Source: Bacteroides fragilis
Lineage (GTDB): Bacteria > Bacteroidota > Bacteroidia > Bacteroidales > Bacteroidaceae
NCBI RefSeq assembly: GCF_002849695.1
Contig: NZ_CP018937.1
Span: 620,001-684,000, forward strand
DNA length: 64,000 nucleotides
Direction: 5' to 3'
This document shows positions 51,296 to 58,846 of this stretch, in pieces. Each line of letters starts with the position of its first letter. Positions within the stretch are counted from its first letter, which is position 1. The notes under the pieces were generated by a model. That model worked only from the letters and a program-made list of their open reading frames with translations. It was not told the DNA's origin and ran no database searches. A program made the position numbers and the translations under genes.

Positions 51296-51595
51296 ATGAA
51301 AAAGGAACAGATTATCCGTCAGTGTTACGGAGGTATGAAAGAAAAGCATGGCGTGGAAACCATTACCCTTTTCCATGTAGGTGATTCATACGAAGCGTAT
51401 TTTGAAGACGCCGAAACGATTTCCCGGATCATGGTAGCGCCTCTTTTCAAGATGACGGCGGCGAATATTCCTGCTGTCAGGATATCAGATACTGCCATGG
51501 AGGAATGTCGAAACCGGTTGTTGGATGCAGGACATGAAGTATGCGTGTCCGAGTTCCGGGGTGCATCCGGCCGCCACATCCTCAAAATTCTATGA
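51296..51595 (+). CDS. Stand-alone MutS domain I-like protein
   Basis: 99 aa from the ATG at 51296. KEKHGVETITLFHVGDSYEAYFEDA matches, in two overlapping stretches, the mismatch-recognition start of MutS (LLLFRVGDFYEAFGEDA), and IPAVRISDTAMEECRNRLL corresponds to its IPMAGFPHHALDTYLPKLV, ending in GHEVCVSEF for GYRVAICEQ. The Phe of the F-x-E mismatch motif is replaced by Tyr (SYEA). All later MutS domains are absent. Such N-terminal-only proteins are common in Bacteroidetes mobile elements; role unknown. Confidence 0.7.
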   Translation: MKKEQIIRQCYGGMKEKHGVETITLFHVGDSYEAYFEDAETISRIMVAPLFKMTAANIPAVRISDTAMEECRNRLLDAGHEVCVSEFRGASGRHILKIL

Positions 51596-52248
51596 AACAG
51601 TTAAGAAAGCAGGCTGATGAGTTTGTTTTCATGACAACTACAATCGGTCCACGGGCGATATTGGTATTTCTTGTCATTGTGGTAGGGCTGTTACGGATGT
51701 GTATTCCCGATAAGACTGATCCAATGGACAACAGTATCAACAAATCTTCCGAGATAGTGGCCCATGTCATGGTCAGGGACAGTACGAACAATGGCTTCCG
51801 GGTGGTATATGCAACAGCCGAACCTGTAACAGATGAACGGTTTGCGGAAATATGCACACGGACAAGCGTACGGAATGGTTTTGAAAGTCTGGAAAAGGAA
51901 GCCCCGATACATTTTGGAAACAATCTTTTGGAGACGGATATTTGCGACTTCGCCCTATATGTTTACAGGTTTCCGATTGACAAGGATATCCGCGTACATA
52001 ACATTTTCGTGACAGGGAAAGAGAAGATGGATTTTTATGTCCGGGACAACCCTAATCTGCCGGGATGTGCCAGATGGATGCATCACGGCACAGAACAGGG
52101 AAACCAATATCTGAACGCTGACGATATAAATTACTATATACCTAACGGTGGGCGGATTTACCGATATTGGAAATGCCGTTATCTTCTGCAAACCTCTGAT
52201 ACAGATGAACGTTTCAGCCATTTTACAGAGGAAGAAAGACTGTACTGA
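51592..52248 (+). CDS. Hypothetical protein with one membrane segment
   Basis: 218 aa from the ATG at 51592, which overlaps the MutS-like stop. One hydrophobic helix at about 19-37 (RAILVFLVIVVGLLRMC) with a basic N-terminus, so probably anchored with the acidic remainder outside. The soluble part has VRDSTNNGFRVVYATAEPV and YRFPIDKDIRVHNIFVTGK. A terminator overlaps its end. Confidence 0.6.
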   Translation: MKQLRKQADEFVFMTTTIGPRAILVFLVIVVGLLRMCIPDKTDPMDNSINKSSEIVAHVMVRDSTNNGFRVVYATAEPVTDERFAEICTRTSVRNGFESLEKEAPIHFGNNLLETDICDFALYVYRFPIDKDIRVHNIFVTGKEKMDFYVRDNPNLPGCARWMHHGTEQGNQYLNADDINYYIPNGGRIYRYWKCRYLLQTSDTDERFSHFTEEERLY

Positions 52249-52268
52249 GTGCAGTCTTTCTCTATATA
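52234..52268 (+). terminator. Rho-independent terminator
   Basis: GAAAGACTG pairs with CAGTCTTTC across 9 nt, followed by TCTATATATT. Confidence 0.55.
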
Positions 52269-52306
52269 TTCGTACATAATTACCTGAAAACTAATGATTA
52301 AAATAC

Positions 52307-52337
52307 TTTGTCAACACGCTTATTTGATATATATTTG
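52307..52337 (+). promoter_or_regulatory. Bacteroides-type promoter
   Basis: TTTG at 52307-52310, exactly 19 nt, then TATATTTG at 52330-52337: the best match to the Bacteroides -33/-7 consensus in the window. Drives the three genes from 52409. Confidence 0.8.
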
Positions 52338-52408
52338 CATGATAAAGTGAGTTATTAAAGACATATTGTTAATTGAAAGTAATAGATTGAATATGAAAGA
52401 CCTGTAAT

Positions 52409-52939
52409 ATGACATCGGAAAAATCGCAACTGAAGTTTGCGAAATCGGAGCGGACAGGCGAACTGATCGGATTCGTTTCGCGCCACTCCAAAACACGTAA
52501 ATTGATGGGAGTTCGTGAAGACTCAAGATTTGGCAAACAAATATGTGTTCTTTCAGAAGATCTGAAAGGAACTATTGAGCCAAACATCCTCTATTCGGTA
52601 GAGTTGAAACCCATGCACAACGCCAAAGGATATGTAGTGGTTGCTGCTACCCCTGTCTTGTTTCAAGCGCATGTGGAAACAATAATTGTCCCGAAAACAT
52701 TGTATCAAGTAACTGTGACATTCGGCAACAAAAAGATTTTCTTCGATCCCAAGGACGGAAAGAGTGCTATGAGCCGTACAATAGACGGTGTATTGGAAAT
52801 TCTCAAAGGGCGCAAGGATATCAGGCATCAGGAGAGTGTAATCAACGATTACCTAAACCAAGCACAGGCTTTGGTACGACGCATGGAATCTGACGGATTC
52901 ATCCACACGAAAAACGGACATTCGGGAAGAAGCAAATGA
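52409..52939 (+). CDS. Hypothetical protein paired with RNase H
   Basis: 176 aa. N-terminal beta-rich part (RTGELIGFVSRHSKTRKLMG), a middle VYRV-like TLYQVTVTFGNKKIFFDPK, and a helical basic end. Overlaps the RNase H gene by 4 nt, so they are made together; it may supply substrate binding. No family recognised. Confidence 0.65.
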   Translation: MTSEKSQLKFAKSERTGELIGFVSRHSKTRKLMGVREDSRFGKQICVLSEDLKGTIEPNILYSVELKPMHNAKGYVVVAATPVLFQAHVETIIVPKTLYQVTVTFGNKKIFFDPKDGKSAMSRTIDGVLEILKGRKDIRHQESVINDYLNQAQALVRRMESDGFIHTKNGHSGRSK

Positions 52940-53334
52940 AAGGAAAACCAAAGGTAGGCATAGCGACCGATGGTACCCATAAGGCAAAAGAGAGATTGAC
53001 ACGCTTCCGGGCTGTCGACCTCTCTTCCGGAATGGAACTCTTTTCGGAATCAATTGGCAATTGGACAAACAATATCGGGGAGTTTCTCGGTATTGTGACA
53101 GCTGTCAAGTATATTTTAGAGCATCCGGGGACTCCGCACACAATCTATTCCGACAGTATAACGGGTATTACATGGTATAATAATAGACAGACCGCTTCCT
53201 CACGCACATGCCCGGCATTACAGAAAGCGGAGATATTTCTCAAGGTAATGGAAGCAAGGATAGTGGATATAGAGGTATTGTATTGGGACAAGCACTTATG
53301 GGGCGAGATTCCTGCTGATTTCGGAAATAAATAA
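52936..53334 (+). CDS. Ribonuclease HI-like protein
   Basis: 132 aa. The four acidic active-site residues of the RNase HI fold are visible: Asp12 (GIATDGT), Glu49 (NNIGEFLGIV), Asp73 (IYSDSITG) and Asp128 (IPADFGN). The basic protrusion of E. coli RNase HI is absent. It would cleave the RNA strand of RNA-DNA hybrids, relevant to replication primers or to reverse-transcription products. Co-translated with the 52409 gene. Confidence 0.85.
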   Translation: MKGKPKVGIATDGTHKAKERLTRFRAVDLSSGMELFSESIGNWTNNIGEFLGIVTAVKYILEHPGTPHTIYSDSITGITWYNNRQTASSRTCPALQKAEIFLKVMEARIVDIEVLYWDKHLWGEIPADFGNK

Positions 53335-53351
53335 TAAAGACAATTAATGAT

Positions 53352-53555
53352 ATGGCAAAATTGAAATCCCAGTCACAAAAATATGTTGAGCTGAAAGAGG
53401 AGGACTACTTACAGCTGGTTGAGAATACCATTAAAATGGAAGCTCTAAAGATTGCTGGCATTGAGAAGATGCCCATCTACAAGGCTATGAAGCATATTCT
53501 TGAACACGAGCACATCGACTTGCTTATCAAACCCGTTTCAAGGAGATATTCCTAA
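53352..53555 (+). CDS. Small basic hypothetical protein
   Basis: 67 aa. LKSQSQKYVELKEEDYLQLV then IEKMPIYKAMKHILEHEHIDL. Last gene of the rightward cluster. Not recognised. Confidence 0.55.
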   Translation: MAKLKSQSQKYVELKEEDYLQLVENTIKMEALKIAGIEKMPIYKAMKHILEHEHIDLLIKPVSRRYS

Positions 53556-53662
53556 TCTTTAAGTGGACAATACTATACTCCCAATACCGGAATAATTGTA
53601 TATAGTCCATTATTTTATTTATTATTTATTGAAAACCCAAGAGAATGTGTAAAAATTATATT

Positions 53663-53749
53663 CACAGATTACACGGATTTACGCAGACAAATATTACAGA
53701 GTATCATCTGTTTGTTAAATTTAGTCTATGTACATCTGCGTAATCTGTG
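53663..53749. repeat. Bipartite inverted repeat between convergent genes
   Basis: CACAGATTAC and ACGCAGA on the left pair with TCTGCGTAATCTGTG on the right. Lies between the convergent 53352 and 53784 genes and could end transcripts from both sides. Confidence 0.5.
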
Positions 53750-53783
53750 GTAAATTATGACACATTTCTGTTGTATTTCGTCA

Positions 53784-54269
53784 TCACACCTTTCCGTACA
53801 CTGTCCGTATTTTACCATCCACCAGCATCTTGTTCGACCGCACAATCCAGGTTCCACCGTCACTCAATCCGCATTTCAGTGCTTTCTCATCACCTCCGAC
53901 CAGTATCGGTACGGTCGTTACCGTGATTTCGTCCGCCAACCCGTTATCCAAAAGCAGAGTTCCAATCTCCTCACCGTAAGCCACCACCGTACCGTCGCCA
54001 TCCTCTTTTATTCTCTGCAGTTCTGCCACTACATCCCCTGTAATAAACTGCACTCGTTCATTCTCAGTCAGGTTGATAGCATTGTTCGTTACAACCAAAG
54101 TCTCTTTCGCTGTAATTGGCCAGCCCAAATGATTCATATAAATGCGCAGGTAAGTTTCTTCATCAATCAGCACGCAACCGGAGGCATCCACCGCTGTATC
54201 GAAATACTTGTCCGAAGAAGCCTGACAACCGTCGATAGATTGGTACACGTACAAAGTAATTTGTTTCAT
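53784..54269 (-). CDS. Dihydrofolate reductase family protein (RibD-C-like)
   Basis: 161 aa. LYVYQSIDGCQAS at the start, then SGCVLIDEETYLRIY, ITAKETLVVTNN, and a late VAYGEEIGTLLLDNGLADEI-type segment, the order found in the RibD C-terminal/DHFR superfamily of NADPH-dependent reductases. Substrate unknown. It is separated from the phage cluster by an inverted repeat and from the integrase by 333 bp; whether it belongs to the element or is cargo is unclear. Confidence 0.75.
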   Translation of the reverse strand: MKQITLYVYQSIDGCQASSDKYFDTAVDASGCVLIDEETYLRIYMNHLGWPITAKETLVVTNNAINLTENERVQFITGDVVAELQRIKEDGDGTVVAYGEEIGTLLLDNGLADEITVTTVPILVGGDEKALKCGLSDGGTWIVRSNKMLVDGKIRTVYGKV

Positions 54270-54602
54270 ATCAATAATATTTTAATGGTTATGTTCGCCT
54301 TGTACCCAAAAGAACAGCGTGAACTCATTTTATATAAGCATACACAGCATGAACATTGCGTATACATCTTGCCTTTTTGAAAAGTGCAAGTTTATCTATA
54401 CCAAGACGTTCAGCGAACGTACAATATGTATATCCCCCCGTCTATTTTCGGGCTGGGTATGAAGACGGCAGGAATCATACCCAGCCTGTCGTCTTCATTG
54501 CAACAAAGATAGCGAAACTTCCCGAATAATAAAACAATAGCCCTGTCAAATCCGGCTTCATCCATTAAAATATCCGGAAATTCTAACTTGTTGGTTGCTA
54601 CT
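54270..54602. other. Gap between DHFR-like gene and integrase
   Basis: 333 bp without a gene. Around 54432-54505 an imperfect inverted repeat (GGGCTGGGTATGA with TCATACCCAGCC) encloses GACGGCAGGA and would stop transcripts. Nothing else seen. Confidence 0.45.
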
Positions 54603-55886
54603 TTAGAATACAGAATTCATTTTTGTCAATAAGGTTTCGCCTTCGGTAAACTTGTAATAGTGCTTAAAGATTACCGCAACACTGTTTCCTGCTTGTTCTG
54701 CCGTAACAGCCGGAGAACAACCGGCATCTACCATACGGGAGATAAATGTACCTCGTGCGGAATACCAAGTTATATTCTCTTTTATATCCAGAATATTGCA
54801 AACTTTAGTCAACGTTTTGCTGACTCTATTAGAGATTTGAATGACTCTATTACGCATTTTGGCCTCCGTGGTATGTTTTTTTGTGAATACAGGGAATACA
54901 TAGTTGTCAATGCCTTGACCTTCATATTTCTCAATAATTTGTTTTGATTTCTCTATCAACAAGGGTTTTCCAATTTTCGGGAATTTCATCCGTTCATAGA
55001 TAACCTGGTTTCCTTGAATCATATTGTACGTCAAATGGCAGACATCCACATTGGCCATACCTCCTGTGTAATAACTGAAAAGAAATAAATCCAAGCAAAA
55101 TTCCTCTTTAAGTGTAAGCAAGCTTCTATCCACATTCTCAATTAACTGTATCACTCTCTTGGAAACAGTTCTCGGTTCAAACTTGTGCCATTTCATCTTA
55201 TCCTCCACACAGCCGAATATTTCCGGATCAGCACCGTGCATATTCAGCCCTTTGGCATAGTTGACTATGGCTCTTAGTTTACGCAACTTCTGGTTCAAGC
55301 CTGCTTTATTACCATTGGCAATCCCTTTTTTTTGTGTATATAGAACAAAATCCAAGAGGAACTGTTTTGTTATGTCACTGAAATAAAACACGGATAATGG
55401 TTTATTGTATTTCTTTTGTGTGAACTCTTCCAAAGCCTTCTTTATGATTTTATAGTCCTTTACACTCGCCAGGCTTTTCACAATCTTGCCGTTTTTCTCT
55501 TTTTCCTTTTCAGAGAATTTTTTAATCAAATAATCAATCATCTGGGAAACGGACAGAGAACGGTCTTCCTCTTTCATTTCCTTCCCTTTCTTTTTATCAA
55601 GACTAAGTGCCAGTTCGGCCGGACTCCATTTACGTCCTTCCTCTTCCCATTCTTCCGCAATCTTCTGATACTTTAATTTCAGATCAAGCAACATCTTGTT
55701 CTTTTTGATAGCATCGCTTGATTTGGAAATAAATGATTGTGACGCATTGTCCCAGTCTTTGATGGGACCGGTGATATTTAGCACTTTAGAAACTCTGTTG
55801 TAGCCTGTTTGGAAGAAGATCATTTCCAGTTTCACCAGTTTTTTGTCTTTTGAGGTCACTTTTCCTTTAATGTTGATCGAATACAT
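54603..55886 (-). CDS. Tyrosine integrase of the element
   Basis: 427 aa. N-terminal arm-binding part (1-90), SAM-like core-binding domain (about 105-215) and C-terminal catalytic domain. The catalytic boxes are divergent in the manner of Bacteroidetes integrases such as IntDOT: box I reads YYTGGMANVDVCHL without the usual Arg; box II is ITWYSARGTF with Tyr for His but Arg kept; the later His is Asn in EQAGNSVAVIF; the nucleophile is in KHYYKF. It would insert and excise the element; the facing chromosomal gene suggests the right end lies just upstream. Confidence 0.85.
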   Translation of the reverse strand: MYSINIKGKVTSKDKKLVKLEMIFFQTGYNRVSKVLNITGPIKDWDNASQSFISKSSDAIKKNKMLLDLKLKYQKIAEEWEEEGRKWSPAELALSLDKKKGKEMKEEDRSLSVSQMIDYLIKKFSEKEKEKNGKIVKSLASVKDYKIIKKALEEFTQKKYNKPLSVFYFSDITKQFLLDFVLYTQKKGIANGNKAGLNQKLRKLRAIVNYAKGLNMHGADPEIFGCVEDKMKWHKFEPRTVSKRVIQLIENVDRSLLTLKEEFCLDLFLFSYYTGGMANVDVCHLTYNMIQGNQVIYERMKFPKIGKPLLIEKSKQIIEKYEGQGIDNYVFPVFTKKHTTEAKMRNRVIQISNRVSKTLTKVCNILDIKENITWYSARGTFISRMVDAGCSPAVTAEQAGNSVAVIFKHYYKFTEGETLLTKMNSVF

Positions 55887-55909
55887 TTTAATTAGGTTTT
55901 ACGTGTACT

Positions 55910-55949
55910 CATGTAGACCAATTTTTTGCCTACATAACAGCCTACATAA
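55910..55949. repeat. Candidate integrase arm-type sites
   Basis: GCCTACATAA occurs twice as a direct repeat (55928 and 55940) and a related GTCTACATGA in inverse orientation at 55910-55919, directly upstream of the integrase. Spacing and place fit integrase arm or excisionase sites; not proven. Confidence 0.45.
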
Positions 55950-56059
55950 GAATAGAGGTTACCCGCTATTTTTGTTTATTTCGGCTATTTATCCGTTCTA
56001 CTACCTTTAATTAATTGTTTGACAATCAGAATGTTAAGATTTCCTCTTTATATATGGGC

Positions 56060-56089
56060 AAAAAAAAAGGCTATCTATCCCAGACAGCC
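56060..56089 (-). terminator. Terminator of the rlmI-like gene
   Basis: On the minus strand GGCTGTCT pairs with AGATAGCC (one G-U), followed by nine T. Confidence 0.75.
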
Positions 56090-56117
56090 AATCTTTATTA
56101 ACCTTAAATCTAATACC

Positions 56118-56141
56118 ATGAAAAACACATTGCAAAGATAA
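56118..56141 (+). other. 7-codon frame MKNTLQR in a Bacteroides-type intergenic element
   Basis: ATG AAA AAC ACA TTG CAA AGA TAA, preceded by AATCTAATACC. I recall this short string recurring in Bacteroides intergenic regions. It lies antisense between the rlmI-like gene and its terminator, so it may be part of the 3' UTR rather than a peptide. Confidence 0.3.
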
Positions 56142-56238
56142 AGGGTTTTATGTTATAGAACATAATGATTTGGTGAAAATCTTCTGTTTGTTAACTCATA
56201 TTAACTTTGTAGCTTCTGCTTTTATGCTATTAAGGCGA

Positions 56239-57417
56239 TTATTCGACATACAGTACCAATCCTTTGAGATATTCGCCTTCCGGGTGATAGATATTTACCG
56301 GATGATCTGCTGGTTGAGTCAACTGATGCAGTATGCGTACACTTCTACCGGACATGGCTGCTGCTGTGAATACAGCAGTACGGAAATTATCTTTGGTCAC
56401 CACCTGTGAACAAGAGAAGGTGAACAGGATACCGCCCGGTTTGATTTTCTCAAATGCTTTGGCATTAAGTTTGCGATAACCTTGGAGGGCGTTGCGCAAT
56501 GCGTCTTTGTGCTTGGCGAATGCCGGCGGATCGAGGATGATCAAATCGTATTGGTCGCCCATGCGGTCGAGATATTTGAAAGCATCTTCTGCAAAAGCCG
56601 CATGACGGGTATCACCCGGGAAATTTAATTCTACATTTTTATTAGTCAAATCAATGGCCTTGGCAGAACTGTCTACCGAATGTACCTGTTTGGCACCTCC
56701 ACGCATGGCGTAAAAGGAGAATCCGCCGGTGTAGCAGAACATGTTTAATACCGAACGGTCTTTGGCATAACGTTCCAACAAAGCACGGTTTTCGCGTTGG
56801 TCTACGAAGAATCCCGTTTTTTGTCCTTTCAGCCAGTCTACATGGAACTTTAATCCATATTCCTGAGCGATGTTGTCGTTACTTCCTCCTTTGAGGAAAC
56901 CGTTTTCCGGAAAAAGGTCCGCTTTGAATGGCAAAGTCGTTTCCGATTTATAGTAGATGTTTTCAATCTGGTTGCCCATTACTTCGGACAATGCTTCGGC
57001 AATGGCCATGCGGTCTACGTGCATGCCGGCAGAGTGTGCCTGCATTACGGCGGTCCGGGCATAAACATCGATAACAAGTCCTGGCAGGTTATCGCCTTCT
57101 CCGTGTACCAGGCGGTAAGTGTTGTTAGTCGGGTTGGTAGCGATGCCGATGCTGCGTCGCATGTCATAAGCCACTTCCAACTTGCGTTTCCAGAAGTCAT
57201 GGTCGATCTCTTCTTGTTTAAAGGAAAGAACACGTATGGCAATGCTTCCGATTTGGAAATGCCCTTTAGCTATGAATTCTTTTTTTGAGGTATACACTTC
57301 CACTACTTCTCCTTCTTCGGGTTCGCCGTCGAAGTGAGCAATGGCCCCGGAGAAAATCCAGGGATGGAACCGTTTCAGTGAGTCTTCTTTGCCGGGTTTA
57401 AGATATACTTTATGCAT
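56239..57417 (-). CDS. rlmI: Class I rRNA methyltransferase, RlmI-like
   Basis: 392 aa. N-terminal PUA-type RNA-binding domain (KVYLKPGKEDSLKRFHPWIF), an EEHG-like linker, and a C-terminal Rossmann methyltransferase: FCYTGGFSFYAMRGGA (SAM site), catalytic-loop ILDPPAFAK at about 296, and the m5C nucleophile Cys336 in FTFSCSQ. In the RlmI family this enzyme methylates C5 of a 23S rRNA cytosine (C1962 in E. coli). Chromosomal gene flanking the element. Confidence 0.85.
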   Translation of the reverse strand: MHKVYLKPGKEDSLKRFHPWIFSGAIAHFDGEPEEGEVVEVYTSKKEFIAKGHFQIGSIAIRVLSFKQEEIDHDFWKRKLEVAYDMRRSIGIATNPTNNTYRLVHGEGDNLPGLVIDVYARTAVMQAHSAGMHVDRMAIAEALSEVMGNQIENIYYKSETTLPFKADLFPENGFLKGGSNDNIAQEYGLKFHVDWLKGQKTGFFVDQRENRALLERYAKDRSVLNMFCYTGGFSFYAMRGGAKQVHSVDSSAKAIDLTNKNVELNFPGDTRHAAFAEDAFKYLDRMGDQYDLIILDPPAFAKHKDALRNALQGYRKLNAKAFEKIKPGGILFTFSCSQVVTKDNFRTAVFTAAAMSGRSVRILHQLTQPADHPVNIYHPEGEYLKGLVLYVE

Positions 57418-57444
57418 AAATTTATTATGTTGTTTTTATTTTTA

Positions 57445-58092
57445 TCATTGATCCGAACCTGCTTTCACCGTCTCTACGGTTTCTTCTTCCGGGGCCAGTT
57501 CGTAATTACCCGTACGCTTTAGGTCTTGCAGTAGGTGGTATATGTTGAGGCAAGCCCATGCGTCTGTAGCTGCATATTGCTTTTGGGCATCCGTCAGTAC
57601 ATCTGCTTCCCAATTGGAAAGACGTTGTGATTTTGAGATTTTTTCCCTGAATAAGATACCGTATATCTTTTGCAGGCTTTTATCCTGAATGCCGAACGGA
57701 CGGACATACTCTTGCAACTCGATGCATGCCTGCTGGTTGAAAGGAGCCCGTTTATGCAACATCATAAAGTCGTCTTTCAACGAGAGTCCTACTTTGATCA
57801 CTTCCGGATTTTCAAGCAACTCTATGATGGGTTGGGTCAGCCCGGTCATGTTCAGGCGGAACAGGAAGCAACATTCGTCAGATGAAATCTGGAGCAATGC
57901 TACTTTATGGGAATGTCCTTTGGTGAATGAGGGACGGGTTTCGCTGTCGATGCCCAGAATTGCCTGGGATTGCAGATAAGCCACTGCTTTTTCCGCTTCA
58001 CTTTCAGTTTGTATTACATGAATCCGTCCGGGGAATGCCGCTTTGGGCATCTCCTTCACCTCTTCTTTGCTTATGGTTCTTTTTAAAATCAT
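57445..58092 (-). CDS. 3'-5' exonuclease, DEDDy (RNase D-like)
   Basis: 215 aa. Exo I ILGIDSETRPSF (Asp49, Glu51), Exo II VGLSLKDDF (Asp107/108), Exo III QYAATDAWACLNIY (Tyr173, Asp177), so all four acids plus the Tyr of the DEDDy class. Single exonuclease domain with no HRDC, as in the small Bacteroidetes homologues. Acts on RNA or DNA 3' ends. Lies 27 bp upstream of the rlmI-like gene in the same operon. Confidence 0.85.
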   Translation of the reverse strand: MILKRTISKEEVKEMPKAAFPGRIHVIQTESEAEKAVAYLQSQAILGIDSETRPSFTKGHSHKVALLQISSDECCFLFRLNMTGLTQPIIELLENPEVIKVGLSLKDDFMMLHKRAPFNQQACIELQEYVRPFGIQDKSLQKIYGILFREKISKSQRLSNWEADVLTDAQKQYAATDAWACLNIYHLLQDLKRTGNYELAPEEETVETVKAGSDQ

Positions 58093-58098
58093 ATTCGT

Positions 58099-58734
58099 TT
58101 ATTCATCGTCGTGGCAATGACAGCCATGATCGTGACAATGGCAGTCGTCATCTTCACAGTGACAGTCTTCATTGTTTTCGGGTTCGTATTCATCCTCCTC
58201 TTCGTCTTCTCCCCGGGCCTTCGGACTATATTTCACGTCATGCAGGGCACGCATGGTATTTACCAGTTTTTGTCCCCACAAGAGTCCGAAGTTTTCCTGG
58301 CAAATGGCAAGGGAGTCATTCATCGTCTCGTTCAATCCCAGTTGAAATACAAAGATAAAATCTTTAATATCCTGATAGATATCGGCCAGGTCTTCCGAAA
58401 TATTCTTTTTGATGGGTTCATCGCTGTAAGCCATGTCGGGTAGGAATACTTCCAGATAGTCGTCCTTTTCCGCCAATACGGATGCCAGGTTGATGCGCAA
58501 CACTTCGTATATTTCTTCCGTCACATATGTTTCCGGTGCTTCGTCGCCTATCATTTCGCATTTCGGAAGCATGGACGCTTTTAGATAAAGTAAAGGAAGA
58601 ATTTTCAGGGTGGTGTCAACAAACATACTACGTTTCATGCCTTCGGCACGTTCCAGAAAAGCGCAGAACTCGGCAGCTACCGTAACGAATTCTACCACAT
58701 TCTTATCAAATATTACTTGGCTTTCTTTTTTCAT
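58099..58734 (-). CDS. DUF5063-like protein with His/Cys-rich tail
   Basis: 211 aa. Helical body (NVVEFVTVAAEFCAFLERA ... DLADIYQDIKDFIFVFQLG) typical of Bacteroidetes DUF5063. The last 25 residues alternate Asp/Glu with CHC and HDH (DCHCHDHGCHCHDDE), an obvious metal-binding tail. First gene of a leftward operon with the exonuclease, six bp apart. Confidence 0.75.
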   Translation of the reverse strand: MKKESQVIFDKNVVEFVTVAAEFCAFLERAEGMKRSMFVDTTLKILPLLYLKASMLPKCEMIGDEAPETYVTEEIYEVLRINLASVLAEKDDYLEVFLPDMAYSDEPIKKNISEDLADIYQDIKDFIFVFQLGLNETMNDSLAICQENFGLLWGQKLVNTMRALHDVKYSPKARGEDEEEDEYEPENNEDCHCEDDDCHCHDHGCHCHDDE

Positions 58735-58753
58735 ATCAGCTTGAATTGAAACG

Positions 58754-58784
58754 CAAAGGTAAGAAAAAGTTGTGGGTAGTCCAA
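58754..58784 (-). promoter_or_regulatory. Promoter of the DUF5063-exonuclease-rlmI operon
   Basis: Minus-strand TTG (58784-58782), 20 nt, then TACCTTTG (58761-58754): a good Bacteroides promoter, 20 bp before the ATG at 58734. Confidence 0.65.
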
Positions 58785-58802
58785 TGAAATTCTTTTTTTT
58801 AC

Positions 58803-58810
58803 TACTTTTG
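58803..58810 (+). promoter_or_regulatory. -7 box of ftsK
   Basis: TACTTTTGC fits TAnnTTTGY, 36 bp upstream of the ftsK ATG; no clear -33 element. Confidence 0.5.
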
Positions 58811-58846
58811 CATCATTAATCATATAGCTTAAGATTCTTCATCCAC

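Noticed and set aside
51079..51384. 101-codon plus-strand frame overlapping the MutS-like gene
   Set aside because: It spans a promoter-like -7 box and the start of the better supported gene at 51296, and ends in unstructured residues.
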